In this document: positions 9,901-22,734 of the stretch, in pieces
Layout: each line of letters begins with the position of its first letter
Numbering within the stretch: the stretch's first letter is position 1
Assembly (NCBI RefSeq): GCF_028769735.1
Contig: NC_088170.1
Location: 41,394,920 to 41,458,919, forward strand
Source: Zonotrichia leucophrys gambelii
Lineage: Eukaryota > Chordata > Aves > Passeriformes > Passerellidae
Reading direction: 5' to 3'
DNA: 64,000 nucleotides
Program-made: the position numbers and the translations under genes
Notes under the pieces: generated by a model
The model's input: the letters and a program-made list of their open reading frames with translations, nothing else
What the model was told of the DNA's origin: nothing
Database searches by the model: none

Positions 9901-11660
9901 GTTGACAGATGACGTGAAAACCTCTAATCTGCAGGTCAAATATCAAAAAATTAAGTGGGATCATGAAACTGGAAGCATAATTTGCTTTTTTTCCAAATAA
10001 GGGCGACATATTCATATTAGTAGTTCTTAGCATACCAAGTTTATGAGGTTTTTTAAAAGTGTATGAGGGGAATGACCTCTTCTTTAAAATTTTATGGTAA
10101 CTACCAAAGATGTTATCATCCCATGGACACTGCCTTTCCTATGCAGGCTATGACTGATGCACTTTCATTATGTTTTGGCACTGTTCTTTGTTAGAAAAAC
10201 CAAAACCACATTGTCCCAAACACAGTACTCATACATAACAGGCAGGATGAGTCCCTGCCAAAGGGCATCGAGTGCACATTAGAGAGGGTTTAAAATGAAC
10301 ATAGTGGCAATAAATGTGCCATGCCAGGAGGGAAGGAGCTTGCAGCTTGTGGCATTTGTACTGCAGATACCACATTCAGGGAACCCTGAGTCTTACCTGC
10401 TTTACAGTCCTGTGGTGAATTGGTGTCAATGCTTTATCTAACATGAGATTTGCTGTACAGATTGTTATGAGTCTGAAATCCAGAGGCACCACAGGGTACA
10501 AAAGAATGGTAAAAGGGTAGGGATGACTCCTCTTGTCTCAACCAAATTTTCCCAGAAACATGAGCAACAGGTGGCTCTTTTTCTTCCACTAAATTTCTCA
10601 TGGATTCCCAGTCCTGACTGCCTCTCCTCTCCACATAAAATCTGTAGAGGATGCTCTGCAGGGGAAAAGTGTGGGCTCTAATTGATGGACTGTGGACAGT
10701 AAAAGGGTTTATGGGCCCTTAGATGGTGACTCTGCTCTGTAAGAAAATTTAGTTCAAGGCCTGGAAATTGTGTCACTAATCTTATTTTCAGCTGGTTGAT
10801 TTCAAAAGTCTTAGAGGCAGATGAGGAAACCTGAGAAACTTGATTAGGAGGAGGAAAAGGTAGTTATTACGTCTCTCAAAGACAGAAAAGCAGTATTCCT
10901 TGAGAATAGGCCAGAGGCCAGATTTACATTATTAATTAGACAGACACCTCTGATTTTGTGTTGGACCAGAAGCAAAAGACTGACTAGGGTATCTTGGACA
11001 AGACTGCCTGTAGCACCCTGCTCTGGCTGGCAGGAAGCAGTCAGTCTGCACATAAAACTGACCTGGTGAGCTGCTTTCCTGGGAGCTCTGCTGATTGCTG
11101 AAGGTCCTTTAATTTTTAAGTGTTGGCAGCTTGATTCACTTTCAGACAGAGATAAGTCCTGCCTAAACTGAAGGAATGAATGGAGAGAATCTCCCCCCAC
11201 TACACCCCATATATAGGTTGCCCTAATAGTCCCTGAACAGATGGATGGGGTCATGTGAGCCCGTGAAACTCTATCTGTTTTGGAGGAGTGGTGGGTGTGG
11301 TGCTGTGGTCATGGACCACAGATATATGTGTTGCCTTTCACAGAGAAGCTCACTGTCCTCCAAAGACTGAATATCAACAAAATCCTTCCTGTGGGGACTT
11401 CCAGTTCTGCCCGAGCCAGCTGTAAATTCCTTTGAGGCTAAGACTAAGAAAACTGGAATCCTGGGAGGGCTTTGGTACAGTCCCAAAACCATTTCCACTG
11501 AACCTTCCCAAAAATATGGTTTCTCTGACCCAGGAATGTGAGCTCTGTAACAATGCAAAGCTGAAGTCCTAGACCACTGGAATTAACCAGTATTAGCTCA
11601 TTGCATCTTTGCGCTCTGTCTCGGGTAACATGAAAATCATTTTCCCTCTGGGACACAGAC
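3986..11660 (+). other. SYN3: SYN3 intron segment, no gene seen
   Basis: Unique-looking intronic DNA. It holds the 37-bp-period duplication and hairpin at 6152-6210, a pyrimidine-rich stretch near 7940-7995, and a 12-A run near 4243-4254. No exon-like segment with matching splice sites and protein similarity was recognised. The ORFs, up to 136 codons, have no domain and no consistent flanking signals. Confidence 0.55.
6152..6210. repeat. 22-bp direct repeat containing an 11-bp hairpin
   Basis: ACAATATCTCTGTAGAAGCC plus TT occurs at 6152-6173 and again at 6189-6210, a 37-bp period. Between them, TGTAGAAGCCT (6162-6172) and AGGCTTCTACA (6181-6191) are perfect reverse complements separated by 8 nt. 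The arrangement resembles a local duplication by template switching. Confidence 0.85.
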
Positions 11661-11742
11661 TTGGTTCCATTTTTGTGTAGCACCTGGCACAATGGGGATG
11701 TTGGCATTTGAGTGAGGTGCTACCTCTATATAAACAAATTTA
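11661..11742 (+). repeat. MIR/L3-type retroposon 3' tail (ancient)
   Basis: The wording TGTGTAGCACCTGGCACAAT followed by GGGG..., then GAGGTGCTACCTCTATATAA, matches the shared 3' end of old amniote SINEs mobilised by L3/CR1-like LINEs (GTACAGCGCCTAGCACAATGGGG type). It is diverged, without target-site duplications that I can define. Recognition is from recalled family patterns, so boundaries are approximate. Confidence 0.5.
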
Positions 11743-14700
11743 AAAATTTGTGGGACCTCTGCTTTCTTCTTTGCTGCTTTTGAGTTGATTATTTATGAGT
11801 AAGTGATCATAAAGCATCGGAGTGAGCAGAGCAGAGCTAACGGCTGCTTCAGCCAGGAAATGCCTGAGGAGCAGGGAAAACAGAAACTGGAGTATAAATT
11901 GCTGTAGCACAGTGGAACAGAACGCATGAGCTGGTACAGACTTGCTGAAGCAGGAGATATCAGAAAAGTAGTTATGTGCACAGAGAGCTCCTCTACGGTC
12001 CCAGCAAAGCTGGAACAAAACTACATTTGCTCTACAGCAGGTGATGGTCTTGTCCTCCAAACCCAGGACAGCTGGCCATCCTGACCACTGGACCTACCAG
12101 CTGCCTCCTCACTTGTCAGACCTTCTGCTTTTGCCTTCTGTCCCTCACCATCTGTTTGTCCTTTTCATGGGAGAGCTCCCTTCCAGTTGTCACCCTCTGC
12201 AATGGCCAGTTGAAACATTTGCCTCCCCTACCGGGACAAGTTTCCTTCACATTTTTTGTGCTTCCTTGCATGATACAGTTTCTTTTCTGAATGAACATTC
12301 ACAGTGCTCCCCATTTAAACACAGAGCTTCTAGAGCAACGTAACACCTCTTGGAGCAAACACCTTCCCTAAAAGCCTTGATGTTGAGGCCCCAAATGTCA
12401 ACACTCTGTCTTCCAAGGATATAGAATGTAATCCAGGCATCGCTCCCTTGCCTGTGGTTTCTCTGTTGCAGTGAAGCGTCCGGTGAGCAGACAGCCAGAA
12501 CAGCCACCAGCATGCCGGAAAGGGCATGTCAGGGGTGGGAAGGAAGAGTGGCTGCACCACATTGTGTTCCAGGCATGTTTAGTTGGCACATGGTCCCTGA
12601 GGGAATGCTGGATGCTGGAGTATATTTAGGGCAGTTTCTGGGCTACTTGAGCTCACAGTGAGAGAGGTAAGGCAAAATCATGCAGCTGCACCCAACTCCT
12701 AGGGGCTGTCTTCCTTCCCACTGCTTGTGAGAAAGGTCTGAGCAGAGCAGAGAGAACTTAGACCCACATCACACTACACACCAACTTCTCTGCCTCTTCC
12801 TACCTGCCAAAGTAGGAGGGTGAGAGTTCCAGTGAAAACTTTCTTTTAGAGTGGGGAAGAAGACAAATAAAGAATAGCCAGGTGGTTTGCTGTGCTCCCA
12901 CTCTTCTTTGCATCCTAAAGTAGCCCCACAGAGTGACGTGAATGATCTTATTATTGTGCTCACATGAAATACACACAAACACAGAAACGGAAAAGGCTTT
13001 CAGGGCTGTTCCCAGCTCTGAAGCAGCTCTTTCACAGGGCTAGACTGGTTGTTTTTTTTCTCCCCAGATGAGAGGCTGGTCAACACCACCCCTAAACTCA
13101 CCTCCACCCCCAAACAGCTGTTTTGCCAAAGGGTGGAGAAGCAGACCTCCTGACTGAGGGTGGAGCAGTTTGAAGGGGAGGAAAGCAGTGACTTCACTTC
13201 TTATTAAGTAATAGCAGAGCGGGGTGTGCGTCACTCTGAAAAACAAGACTTTGGGTGGGGGCAAAGGCTCTCTGCAGCACCTTATGCATGGAGCCTTTCC
13301 CTTCGTGGAAAATTAACAGAATACACCATTCTGAAGAGTGAATTTAGAAAGTAAAAGATGCTGAGGACCTCATAATCTTATTTAAGGGGATCCAAGAAGA
13401 GCATCAAGGTGAAAGGGCTCGTAATGTCTTTTGGGCTAGACTTTAGGAAATCACTTTCCTCCAGCAAGGATAGAGAAACATAGGAATAGACTGAGTCCCT
13501 GTGAAAAAAGCAGCACGTGGGGGTTAGCTTTCATAGGGGGCAGATGGCACTGGGGTCTGTGTACAAATACCAGGGGAGTGATGGCAGGACAGACAAAGGT
13601 GTCTTTGTGATCACAGGGTTACCTACAAGGGGACTGCTCACAGCTTCCTTTGACCCTGTGGAACCAAGCAAGTATCACGTCTGGATCTATCTCCACAAAT
13701 AATCCTTTCCCTGCAGCTGACTCCTTCAGGGCTGTATGAACAGCCTCAGGCCAGTCTGTTGCATTCTCTCTGCCTGATTCAATTGGCTTCTGCCAGTCCT
13801 GACTACTGCTGAAACAATCTCTTAGGCTTGAGAGCAGTCTGGTATGTCAGACATCATTCCAGGCTGTTCTGAGCATCACAGGAGTAAGAAGCAGTCTTGG
13901 ACTCCAAAGGCTTCAAATGTAACATATTTTCATGCTCTGATAATGTTCATACTGCTCTGAAAGTGCAATTGCCAGAACGGCCATTGGAACAGAAGCTGTA
14001 AAAAGCCTTCCCAAAGACTCTGTGCAATCAGCACAGACTCTGTGCATCAGCAGAGCGTACCTCTGACCCCATTTGGAGCGGGGACATAACCATAGGCTGT
14101 TATTTCCTCTCCTTGGCCTCGCAGGTGAAATACCTTGGCAGTGTCCTAGAGACACATGGCAGTGTGGGGACACACCTCCCTCATTCCTGCTCTCGCTAGC
14201 ATGGGAACTGCAGCAAAGTGTGTGAGTGCTGTGCATCATTGCTGGCGTGTGCTTCACTTGTTGGGCGTTTGCCCAGAATTTTGCCTGGGCATGTTTGACC
14301 TTAGACCCATGCTACCACTCATGTGAGTTATTTTACATCCAGTTTTTACACACCTTTGCATACTGCAGCCACACATGGTGAGCACATGTCAGATGCAGTC
14401 AGGAATTCAGGCTCTGATTAGGAGAGGTGTAAAAGCTGCCAAGGGGTGGCATCAACAGAGCGTAAATAAAGGGCCCTTTATTTTTTTTTTCCTGTATATA
14501 AACTGAAAGTCCAGTTTCGTGGTACCAACCTCCCAATGGCTCCTCATGCAGACTTTCACTAGAGACTCATCAAGTCTGCAAAGAGCTCAAACATAGGCAA
14601 TAAGCAGCTTTCCTCACCCTTGCCTCAAGTGCACAACAAGGGAAAGATAAAAAATTAAGGAAGGAATAAATGTACTCTTTCTTCCAGTCTAACTGACAAC

Positions 14701-17691
14701 AGCAAGGGCAGTTCAATTTCATTAACAAATAGAATTTTGTGTTCCAACTTCCAACCTGAGAGAAATAAATTAACTGAGTGTTCAGAGAGTTCTGCTGCCT
14801 TGCTCACAAATCATAAATGGCTTAGCAGAACAGCACTGTTTTGGAAATAAAGAAGAAAAGGACAAAGGAACACAAACAACAGGCATCCACCAGCTCCCAG
14901 AATGATACTTGCCAAAGCCCTTTCTCATTGCTTGCTGGCACAGCTGCTAGAGCAGACCATTGCTCCCCAGGTCTGGAAACATTCTACTCACATCTGACAG
15001 TTCAGGGGACTGCCACACTCCTGCTGGGTAGCAAAGGCTTCCTCAAGCTGGAGCTGAGATAGGGTAGGAACCCCTGACCAGTCCCTCTGGCTTGCTGCTT
15101 CTTGCAGCTATTCTAACTCTTTTAGCAGCTTCTATTAAGTGGGTCCAGCTAAGCATCTCCCACCACCTGCAGTTCCTGTTAAGTACTCCTGATCCTCACT
15201 GGGTTCTGGCTTTTTGTTGCTCAAAGATAACTTCTTCAACAGACTTTTCTGGTCCTCTAGTTTGCTGTAATTTTATCAGCAAAGACTGCAAACCATTACA
15301 TGAGACTAAGGGTGGTGATCTACTATGGCACAGCTAGTCCCAGCTTTTCACACTTTATGCTGATGATGTTATTGTTTTCTGACACAAATCCACCCATATG
15401 TGCCAGCATATGTTGATCAGTATTAGGCCCACCTCTAGGCTGTTTCAGCTCTTTTCTCTCCAACTGAGGCCAGTAGGGCAATTCTGTCCCTGTAGCTCTC
15501 TCTGCCATGTTGGTCAGCCAACAAAACAGAAAGGAAAACACAGGGTCTTAGTTCCCTGTATCTTGCAGGCAGCCTGAGCCTCTCATTAGGATTCACCAAA
15601 GAATAGTAGTTGTCCTAAATAAGCCTCAGGACAATCCTCTGTTTATAACAACTTTAGACCCTGGTGTCATATCTGTGCTGCAGACAGATGAACTCAGAAA
15701 GGCTAAGCCATGCTAGCGAGTTTGTGAGTCCCAATGCTTCTCCACCCCTTCCCTGTTTTCCTAGAGCAGGCACTATTCCCTTCCCAAACCAGGGAATTAG
15801 TAACACTAATGGGGGAATGTGTCACCTCTGCATGCTGAGCGTGACTCACAAAGTCAATAGGGCCTCAGCAGCTGAAAGGAACAATGAGTTGTGTTCTCAG
15901 TTACGTTTTTTTTGGCTACACCATCACTGGAGCCCAGAACAAGGGCAGTGATGTCATGGCCATAGGCTTAATGTGTAAGTATCATATACAACACTACCAG
16001 CTCTCTGTGATCTGTTACTTCCACATTAACGTAACTTGGGGCATATATACACACAAATAATTGCCAGAGCCAAGAATAAGTCATTTGGAATGGATTATTT
16101 TATTTCAGGCTTTTAACAAGAATGCTTGCCAGTCCCAACAGGCTCATTCTGGGGAGGTAGTACCTAGCTCAGTACTGAGATATATAGTTTAGTCAAGACT
16201 TCAGCCATAAAGACAGAAGTTTGGAATGTACAAATGGGCAGACAAGAATCCTGCTAAGAAATAGCTTACATTTTTCTGACAATTAGCCATTGTTGCAAGT
16301 ATTTATATAAATAAAGAGTAAGAAAAAGTTCTGAGACAAAGGAGGAAATTACTCCCAGCCATTTTCAAGAAAATGACTTTGAAGCATTTCATGCACTTGT
16401 ATTTGAGCAAGACTTTTCTCCATTAGCCTCTGAGTGGAATGGGGAATTGTTTCTTCCTTTCAGAAATGTGCTGTGTGTATTAAGTGGTCTGTCAAAGGAG
16501 GCCGTGCAGGAGGGGGTGTAGAGCTGAGCATACAGTGACATTGTAATCAGAGGCCAGCCCCTGGGTCAGGCAGGCAAGCTCGAACTCGCAGTAACCTGCC
16601 TGGAGTGGGTGCTGATAACAACCAGGGCTGTGGAGTTCATGGGGAGCTGTTAGCAAACGTCCTCACACCAGGAACTGTGCAGGGCTGGAGCCTGCTCTGG
16701 GCAGCCCACAGTGCTGCTAAAACCCAGCTCAGGGCATCTGAACTGCACATGGATGGGGCTGCAGGAGCTACTGTCTGCTTTCTGCAGGGACAGCTGTGCC
16801 AAGAATGACAGTTCCCTGCTTTATGAAACTCTTTCCTAACGTAGTGCCAGGTGCCTCAGGTGACAAGGCCTGCCTCTGTCCCTTGTTATGGGCCCCTCTC
16901 ATAATTTGCTGGGTTAAGCCAGGATTCCTCTGGCCAGAAAAACAGGGGAAGCCCTGAGAATTCATAACACGAAATCTTATCTCAAGGGAAAAAACAGAGG
17001 CATGTGTGTAGAGGCTTGTTGAACTACGCATTCCTCTAATAGTTTCCCAACGCTGAGTACCAGTGGGACTGTCACACACTTTGCTGCGTGCTCCCAACAG
17101 GCTGGAACCTTTATCTGCTGGGCAGGCTGGTGCTGGAGCCCTGCCAGTCTCCCCGGAGAGCAGCTGTGGCCCCCTCGGTCCCTGTGCCTCTGCACTGGGC
17201 AGCAGATTGGCGGAAGCTGGTGCAAAGCTGCCTGTCCGATTAAATTTGTTATTTTGCAAAAGGATTTAGCTTTGCTTGTTGGTTATTACTTAAGAAAAAT
17301 CCTAAGCTGGTGCTTTAACCTGTTTTAAACCTTTCACAGGGTGAAAGAATCTGATTCCTTTGCTTCCAAGTTGTAAACAAGGAGCAGAAAGCTAAGAGAG
17401 AGCAGAGAAAACAAAAAAGTTTTAAAATACTATTTTTCTTATATTAATTTTATTTTCCAATCAAAAATTATGTTAAAAATTTCTTGTGCTAAAGGGCTGC
17501 CACATCAGAAGTGTTGCTGAACTTTTCTTCTGAAAAAAATCTGACAACAGGTCATTAGCCATCTCAGACATACTCCAGCTCCCACACATACCTGCTGTCT
17601 CTCCAGGGATGTGCTAGTAAGCCCATCCAGAAGGGTTTGTAGATTATAAAGATGATGAGAGATGCTCACATGTTTCATATTCTTTCCTGTA

Positions 17692-17692
<1 letters not shown>
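11743..17692 (+). other. SYN3: SYN3 intron segment, no gene seen
   Basis: Intronic DNA with a 19-20-bp tandem duplication at 14015-14053, a strong but isolated acceptor-like sequence near 13046-13066 (TTTTTTTTCTCCCCAG), and a possible reverse MIR trace near 15680-15720. The longest ORF (16768-17259, minus, 163 codons) has no recognised domain. Nothing here is supported as a gene. Confidence 0.55.
14015..14053. repeat. 20-bp tandem duplication
   Basis: AGACTCTGTGCAATCAGCAC (14015-14034) is followed directly by AGACTCTGTGCATCAGCAG (14035-14053), differing by one deleted A and the last base. This is a simple recent slippage duplication. Confidence 0.85.

Positions 17693-17732
<40 letters not shown>
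17693..17732 (+). repeat. 40-base poly(A) tract
   Basis: An uninterrupted run of 40 A. It may be the tail of a young retroposed insertion on the plus strand or a plain mononucleotide microsatellite. The preceding 150 bp shows no recognisable CR1 or processed-transcript sequence, and I cannot identify flanking target-site duplications. Read length and assembly accuracy are often poor at such runs. Confidence 0.9.
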
Positions 17733-17733
<1 letters not shown>

Positions 17734-19033
17734 CAGAGGAAACCAAATCAAATAAACCACTTATTCCAAGCAAGAAAAGCTGTCTATATAAAGATTCCCT
17801 CCGGCTTAATTGAGCTTGTAGCTGACTGTTAATTAAAACAAAAAAATTTCAGTTGAGAATGTTTCAGGTCAGCGGGGACTGGTAGGCTACAAGCGAAGAT
17901 GACTGTAAATGTATTGTCTGAGTACAAAAACTACACTCAAATACTGTTGTAGTTGCAAAGTCAGGAATTGCCCATGAGAAGTGCCCAAAGAAGGGTTGAC
18001 ACTGAAGTTTTAATTTCCGTACTCTGAGACATGCAATGTAGATCATTTCTTTGACAGGATTCCTGTCACAGGATTTCTGCAATTAAAAAAATAAACATTT
18101 CAGATTTAGCTTTGTCCTTCTACTCAGTGGATGAACTTAGATCGTCTTTAGTTCGTCGGGTTTAAACAAAGTTCTGAGAGCAGAATGACTAAAACCCCTT
18201 TTGAGCTCATGGCATTCAGCAAGATATATCTGACTGCTTCAGAAACATCCACAAATTTGTTTTCACAGCAGGACAGTAAATATTATGTATTTTGTATTTT
18301 GAGAGGCTGCCTGCTGAAAGTGCAAAGTCAGAAGATTTGTGAACTTGATACAGAATTACAGGGACTTGGATTTTCAGTTTCTATTCTACCACTTTATATT
18401 CTAAGCACGAAGTCCAGGTGCATTTGCAAGTGTTCATTCCTTTTGCAAGTCAGCTGTGGCTCAGCCATTCAGGGGGCTCTGGTTGCAATGCCAGGTCCAA
18501 TAGCTTCCACCCTGGTCAGCAGAGCCCTTGCCTTTCCACCCTGGCCCTACACTGAATCTCACAACACACATTTTGAGTTTTGGGCCCCTTCTGCAAATAG
18601 GATCAGGGAATCAATTCATAATAAAAATAACCCTGCTTGGCCTCAGAGCACGGTCTGGGACCAGAGGCTATGTTAAGCATGCAGAAAGCAATGGACAGCC
18701 TTGTATCTGGCTAACTTGCCAAGCATCACACGGGATGACAGGAGCACTGGTCAGCTCTGCAGGGCAGCAGTCCATCCCTTCAGTGCCATGATGGCCCTTG
18801 CTGCTTCTGCAGTCCCTTTTCCTCTGCTGACCACTGCCATCTATGTCCCACGATGCAAGAGGCAGGGGGTACTGCAGGGAGCCCTCGTGGGGCTTTCACA
18901 GCCATGAGCAGCCATCAGTTACCCAGGTAACTTTCATCCTGGATTTCTTAGGTTTCTAAGCACTTGACTTCACAGCCATTACAAATATTTTTGCAGGCAT
19001 TTTCTGTGCTATACACACCATATGTAAAAGTTG

Positions 19034-19136
19034 TTCCTAGGGACTTGGTTTAGTGATGGACTTGGCAGTGTTAGGTTAATGTCTTGACTTGATCTTAGAG
19101 GTCTCCCCCCACTTAAACAATTCCACGATTCTATAT
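19034..19136 (+). repeat. CR1 LINE 3' end fragment, sense on plus strand
   Basis: GACTTGGTTTAGTGATGGAC, CAGTGTTAGGTTAATG, CTTGACTTGATCTTAGAGGT and a terminal GATTCTAT-like octamer follow the order of the CR1 3'UTR. It is 5'-truncated, as is usual for CR1, and diverged. The element is intronic and noncoding. Confidence 0.75.
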
Positions 19137-19895
19137 GTCCTCATTTAAAGTAACCTGAAGTATAAGAACGAGAAAGGGAGGAGATGTGAATCTGGACAAT
19201 GCTGAGGACCAGAACCAGTGCTTTGTCCTTGTCCTTTATGCTAGATTATTTGGAGATAAAGGAGTTTGGAGGGATTACCAGCAAAGATTCCCCACTCTCA
19301 GAACCTGGTTGGTGCTGTAAACGGCAGAGCTGAGCTAGACTGTTGGTCCCTTGCAGAGAAGCTGACACTTGCTAAGTGCTATTTTCTGTTGGAAGCAAGA
19401 TGGTTACTGTGATGTACAGCACAGGCTCCTTCCTAACTCATGACCACTGCAAATGTCAGTGCCTCTGTTGGACACACAGAGCATGCATGACAGGCTTTGC
19501 TTCTTGTCACTGCCTAGCAAAATCCTTTTTTTGATCCCTCATAAGGAAAAATACAGAAAATAAGTGACAGTTCCTCTGCAAGTGTTGCCATCACTAGGAT
19601 GGTCTGTCTAGCTCCTCTCCAATAGGACCCACTCCCAGACATCAGCTGGAGAAGTCTCAAGGCCTTTCTGACATCTTCAAAACACATGGGACATCCTCAT
19701 GTCTCCTGCTTCCTTTCCTTTTACCATTTCAGCATGGTAAGGATGGGACAATAGTGTGAGCCACTTCACTTACACTCTTGTGCACTCTATCCTCTATTTC
19801 CCAAGATCATTATATCAGCTTTAGTGACAGTCTGTGTTTCTAAAATGGCACAGAGCCAACTACTGAATGGGCTAAAACCTGGCATAGGTGATATT

Positions 19896-19922
19896 CTAGT
19901 GAACTGTTGTGAAGTTCACTGG
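19896..19922. repeat. 10-bp stem-loop
   Basis: CTAGTGAACT (19896-19905) pairs with AGTTCACTGG (19913-19922) with one G-T wobble and a 7-nt loop. No known role; it may be chance. Confidence 0.5.
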
Positions 19923-22734
19923 AATAACAAACAAACTTCGGCTGGGTCATCCTTAAAAGAATCTCTTTTGTTTCTTTAATTGCACCTGATCCAAGCTCCT
20001 CATTCTCAGTTTTTGGGCTGAGAATATCTGTGCCTTCCCACTCCCACTACTACCCCAGTCTGCCATTATTTTCTCAGAAGTACCTTCTGAGGCTTACCCT
20101 TTCCTCTTTGTGGTGTGCTGCTTCCTTCTCTCCCACTTCAGAGTCTGTGGGCAGACTCAGACACAGCCAGCTAGCTACCCTAGGGGTCTCATGCAGCAGA
20201 AAGTCATTGTGGGGGACACAGCACTGAGGCAAAGCAACAGCCAACCACTTCCGACTTTCTGGAAGATTATCAGCAGTTCACAGAGGGGGTGCACAACCAA
20301 GATAATTCAGCAAATGCCTGTCCCACTTATTCTGAGCCATGTCTCTTCTTCAAAAAAATAATCTTGTTGAGTAGCAACTGCATCGTTAAAGGCATATTAT
20401 CGTGCATGAAAGATTTTTCATACTTTTTCTACCTGAAACAGGCAGCTCTTATTTCCCATACAAGTGCAGCCTTCTCATTCTCTTTCCAGAGGCTCCTAAA
20501 AAGCTCTGACCCAACAATTTTCCACAGTTTGATGTGCCATGCCCACAGCTCAGATTTTTTTGTTATTATATCTGCCATTACAGTCTGCAAGATACTGAAA
20601 GGCAAGCTTGATACTTGGGCTTTCTGTAATGACCTCCCCATAGATATTTCTGTGTTAATAACCATAAAGAGAATACTGCAAATAGCAGGAATTATGATAA
20701 CTATAAGGTGAGTGGTAAAATTACTCTTGAAATCAGCCTTACATTTGAACAAAATGTAGTAATATCCCTTCTGGAGAAGCCAGAAGCACTCTCCTCATGC
20801 AGGATGAAAGGAGCTAAGGAATGTGCTGGCTGGCACTGAATCCCTGTCCTCTTGGGCCTTTAATGGGTTTCCTGCTCCTGAAGGTTCAAAGAGCAATTAC
20901 AGTCTCCAGCAAAAGTACAGCAAATGGAAAACAGATTCTCTGCCTTTCACTGAAATGCCAAGAAAATAAGTAACTAAAAGATGGAGGACTCAAAGTCACC
21001 TCATTGCAGCATTGACTGAGCTGAAGGAAAATTTCCCTCTGTTCATCCCCAAGGCCAAAGGCAGTCCCTGCCATGTGAAGTGGGTGGTGGGAACCCAGTT
21101 CGCTGACCCCTATCCCTGAGGAGGCTCATGTTAGTGGAGAGAAACTCTACCAGGCAGCTGGAAACTGCCTCTGGGCTCCAGCTCCTTCACCTTCTCATTG
21201 GGGGTTTGGTTTTGTGCCTTTGAATGGGCTTTTGGAGAGGAACAAAAGCAACGTCAGGGCAGCTTCCTTCACTGCAGCAAGTCACCATATATATGGAGAG
21301 AGCCTTTTCCCTGAGAACAGGTTTCTTGCTTGGTATTCAATAAACTCTGCCATACAGGGCAAACTGAATAAGCCTGTCTGAAGTGAAAAGCCCTCCAAGT
21401 TGCTTTGCATCATGTTTCATTGCCACCTCAGATTACTTGAGATTAAATCCTATCATGGGTGGCAGGGAGAAATAGCTAATAAGTCTGAGCATCAGCAACA
21501 ATACCAACTTTGTGCTCAAACAAGGATGCTCAGTATCCAGTGACAGTACAAGTAGGTCACCCAGCCAGCTTAGCAACAGGAGGAACTTCTCTAATAGGAA
21601 TTAATTCTGGCACTGTTCAGTTGTATCACACTCATCTGGGATGTAGCTCAGCCCTGCAGCTCCTCAGGTGTAGAGAGGAAACCGTAGCCTCATAATTAGA
21701 CAGTTGTGATGAAATAATTGCTAAGGATTTCTTTGGTCATCTTATATTACAAATTGATGCTTTCTCTAGTTTTCCTTACTGTCTAAGAGGAAGAAGGAAT
21801 CCATTCTCTCCTAACCATATGGATGTGTAATTTCCCTTAACCATACAGAAAACAAAGCGAAATTGAATGTGAAAGAGGACAAGTAAGGAATAACTGAATG
21901 AATAAAAGGCTCCCTTATAACAGCTCTGACCTGGATGAGTGGGGTTGTCTTAATCCCTGACCTCCTGCTAACAAATATGGACTACAGGCAGAGACTTTGG
22001 ATATGAAATATCCAAATCCAGAGCCAGGCACATTTGGAGTGTGAAGGGGTATTTTTGGTCCCATCTTTTCACACCAGGAAGAAGGACTTGCAGTCAAAAC
22101 AAAATAAAAAATTAATTTATTTAATTTTTTCACCTTTTGAAACTCTTTCAGTCTATCTGGGGTGGGGAAATAAGTCTGCTGTAATTAAATGTTGTGACAG
22201 AATACCAGAAGAAGATGTTTTGAGTTTACACATTTGGACAACGTAAGTTGAAAATAGCCTTTTCTCACTGCAGTTTGCTGGGTCTGTAGATGCTAGCTGG
22301 CAGTATCAGCTCACTGTCAATACCCCAGGCCTTATCCCTTCTCCTTTAACTGCACAATAGATCTAAATTTCAATCTTTGTAGGTTAGGAAAGAAGCAATA
22401 GCAGAATGGCAAAGCAGCAGTTTTGAAACTTCCAGGACAATAGAGGCACACTATCTTCCATAAATGCCTTATGTCAGTTTGAACATGGTCTTTCTTTTAT
22501 CAATCCCCTACTGTTGCAGATAGTCTTTTTGGAGAATCTCTATGAATTAATTTGGAAACAATACCCCCCCCAGTGCTGCTTTAGAAACTCCTAGAAATGG
22601 TAAAGCTCTGCTATCTTCTAGGCTTTTTAATGCTAAGGTTGGAAAAAGGACTTCTAGGTGGGTTAAAAATCAGCTGGACCACAAGACTGAGAAGATAGTG
22701 ATGATCAAAGGCTTAGCATCTGCTCACACCTAGT

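Larger units (their letters stand above)
17733..22734 (+). other. SYN3: SYN3 intron segment, no gene seen
   Basis: Mostly unique intronic DNA, apart from a short CR1 end at 19034-19136 and a stem-loop at 19896-19922. ORFs reach 163 codons (18185-18676, plus) but lack domains, consistent splice signals or repeat homology. No promoter or exon recognised. Confidence 0.55.

Noticed and set aside
13046..13066. Strong acceptor-like TTTTTTTTCTCCCCAG
   Set aside because: No suitable donor follows within normal exon length in a sensible frame, and no protein similarity.
16768..17259. 163-codon minus ORF
   Set aside because: Length is near the upper range expected by chance in 64 kb; no recognised domain, splice signals or supporting context.
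18185..18676. 163-codon plus ORF
   Set aside because: No recognisable domain, overlapped by another frame of similar quality, and no exon boundary signals supporting it.
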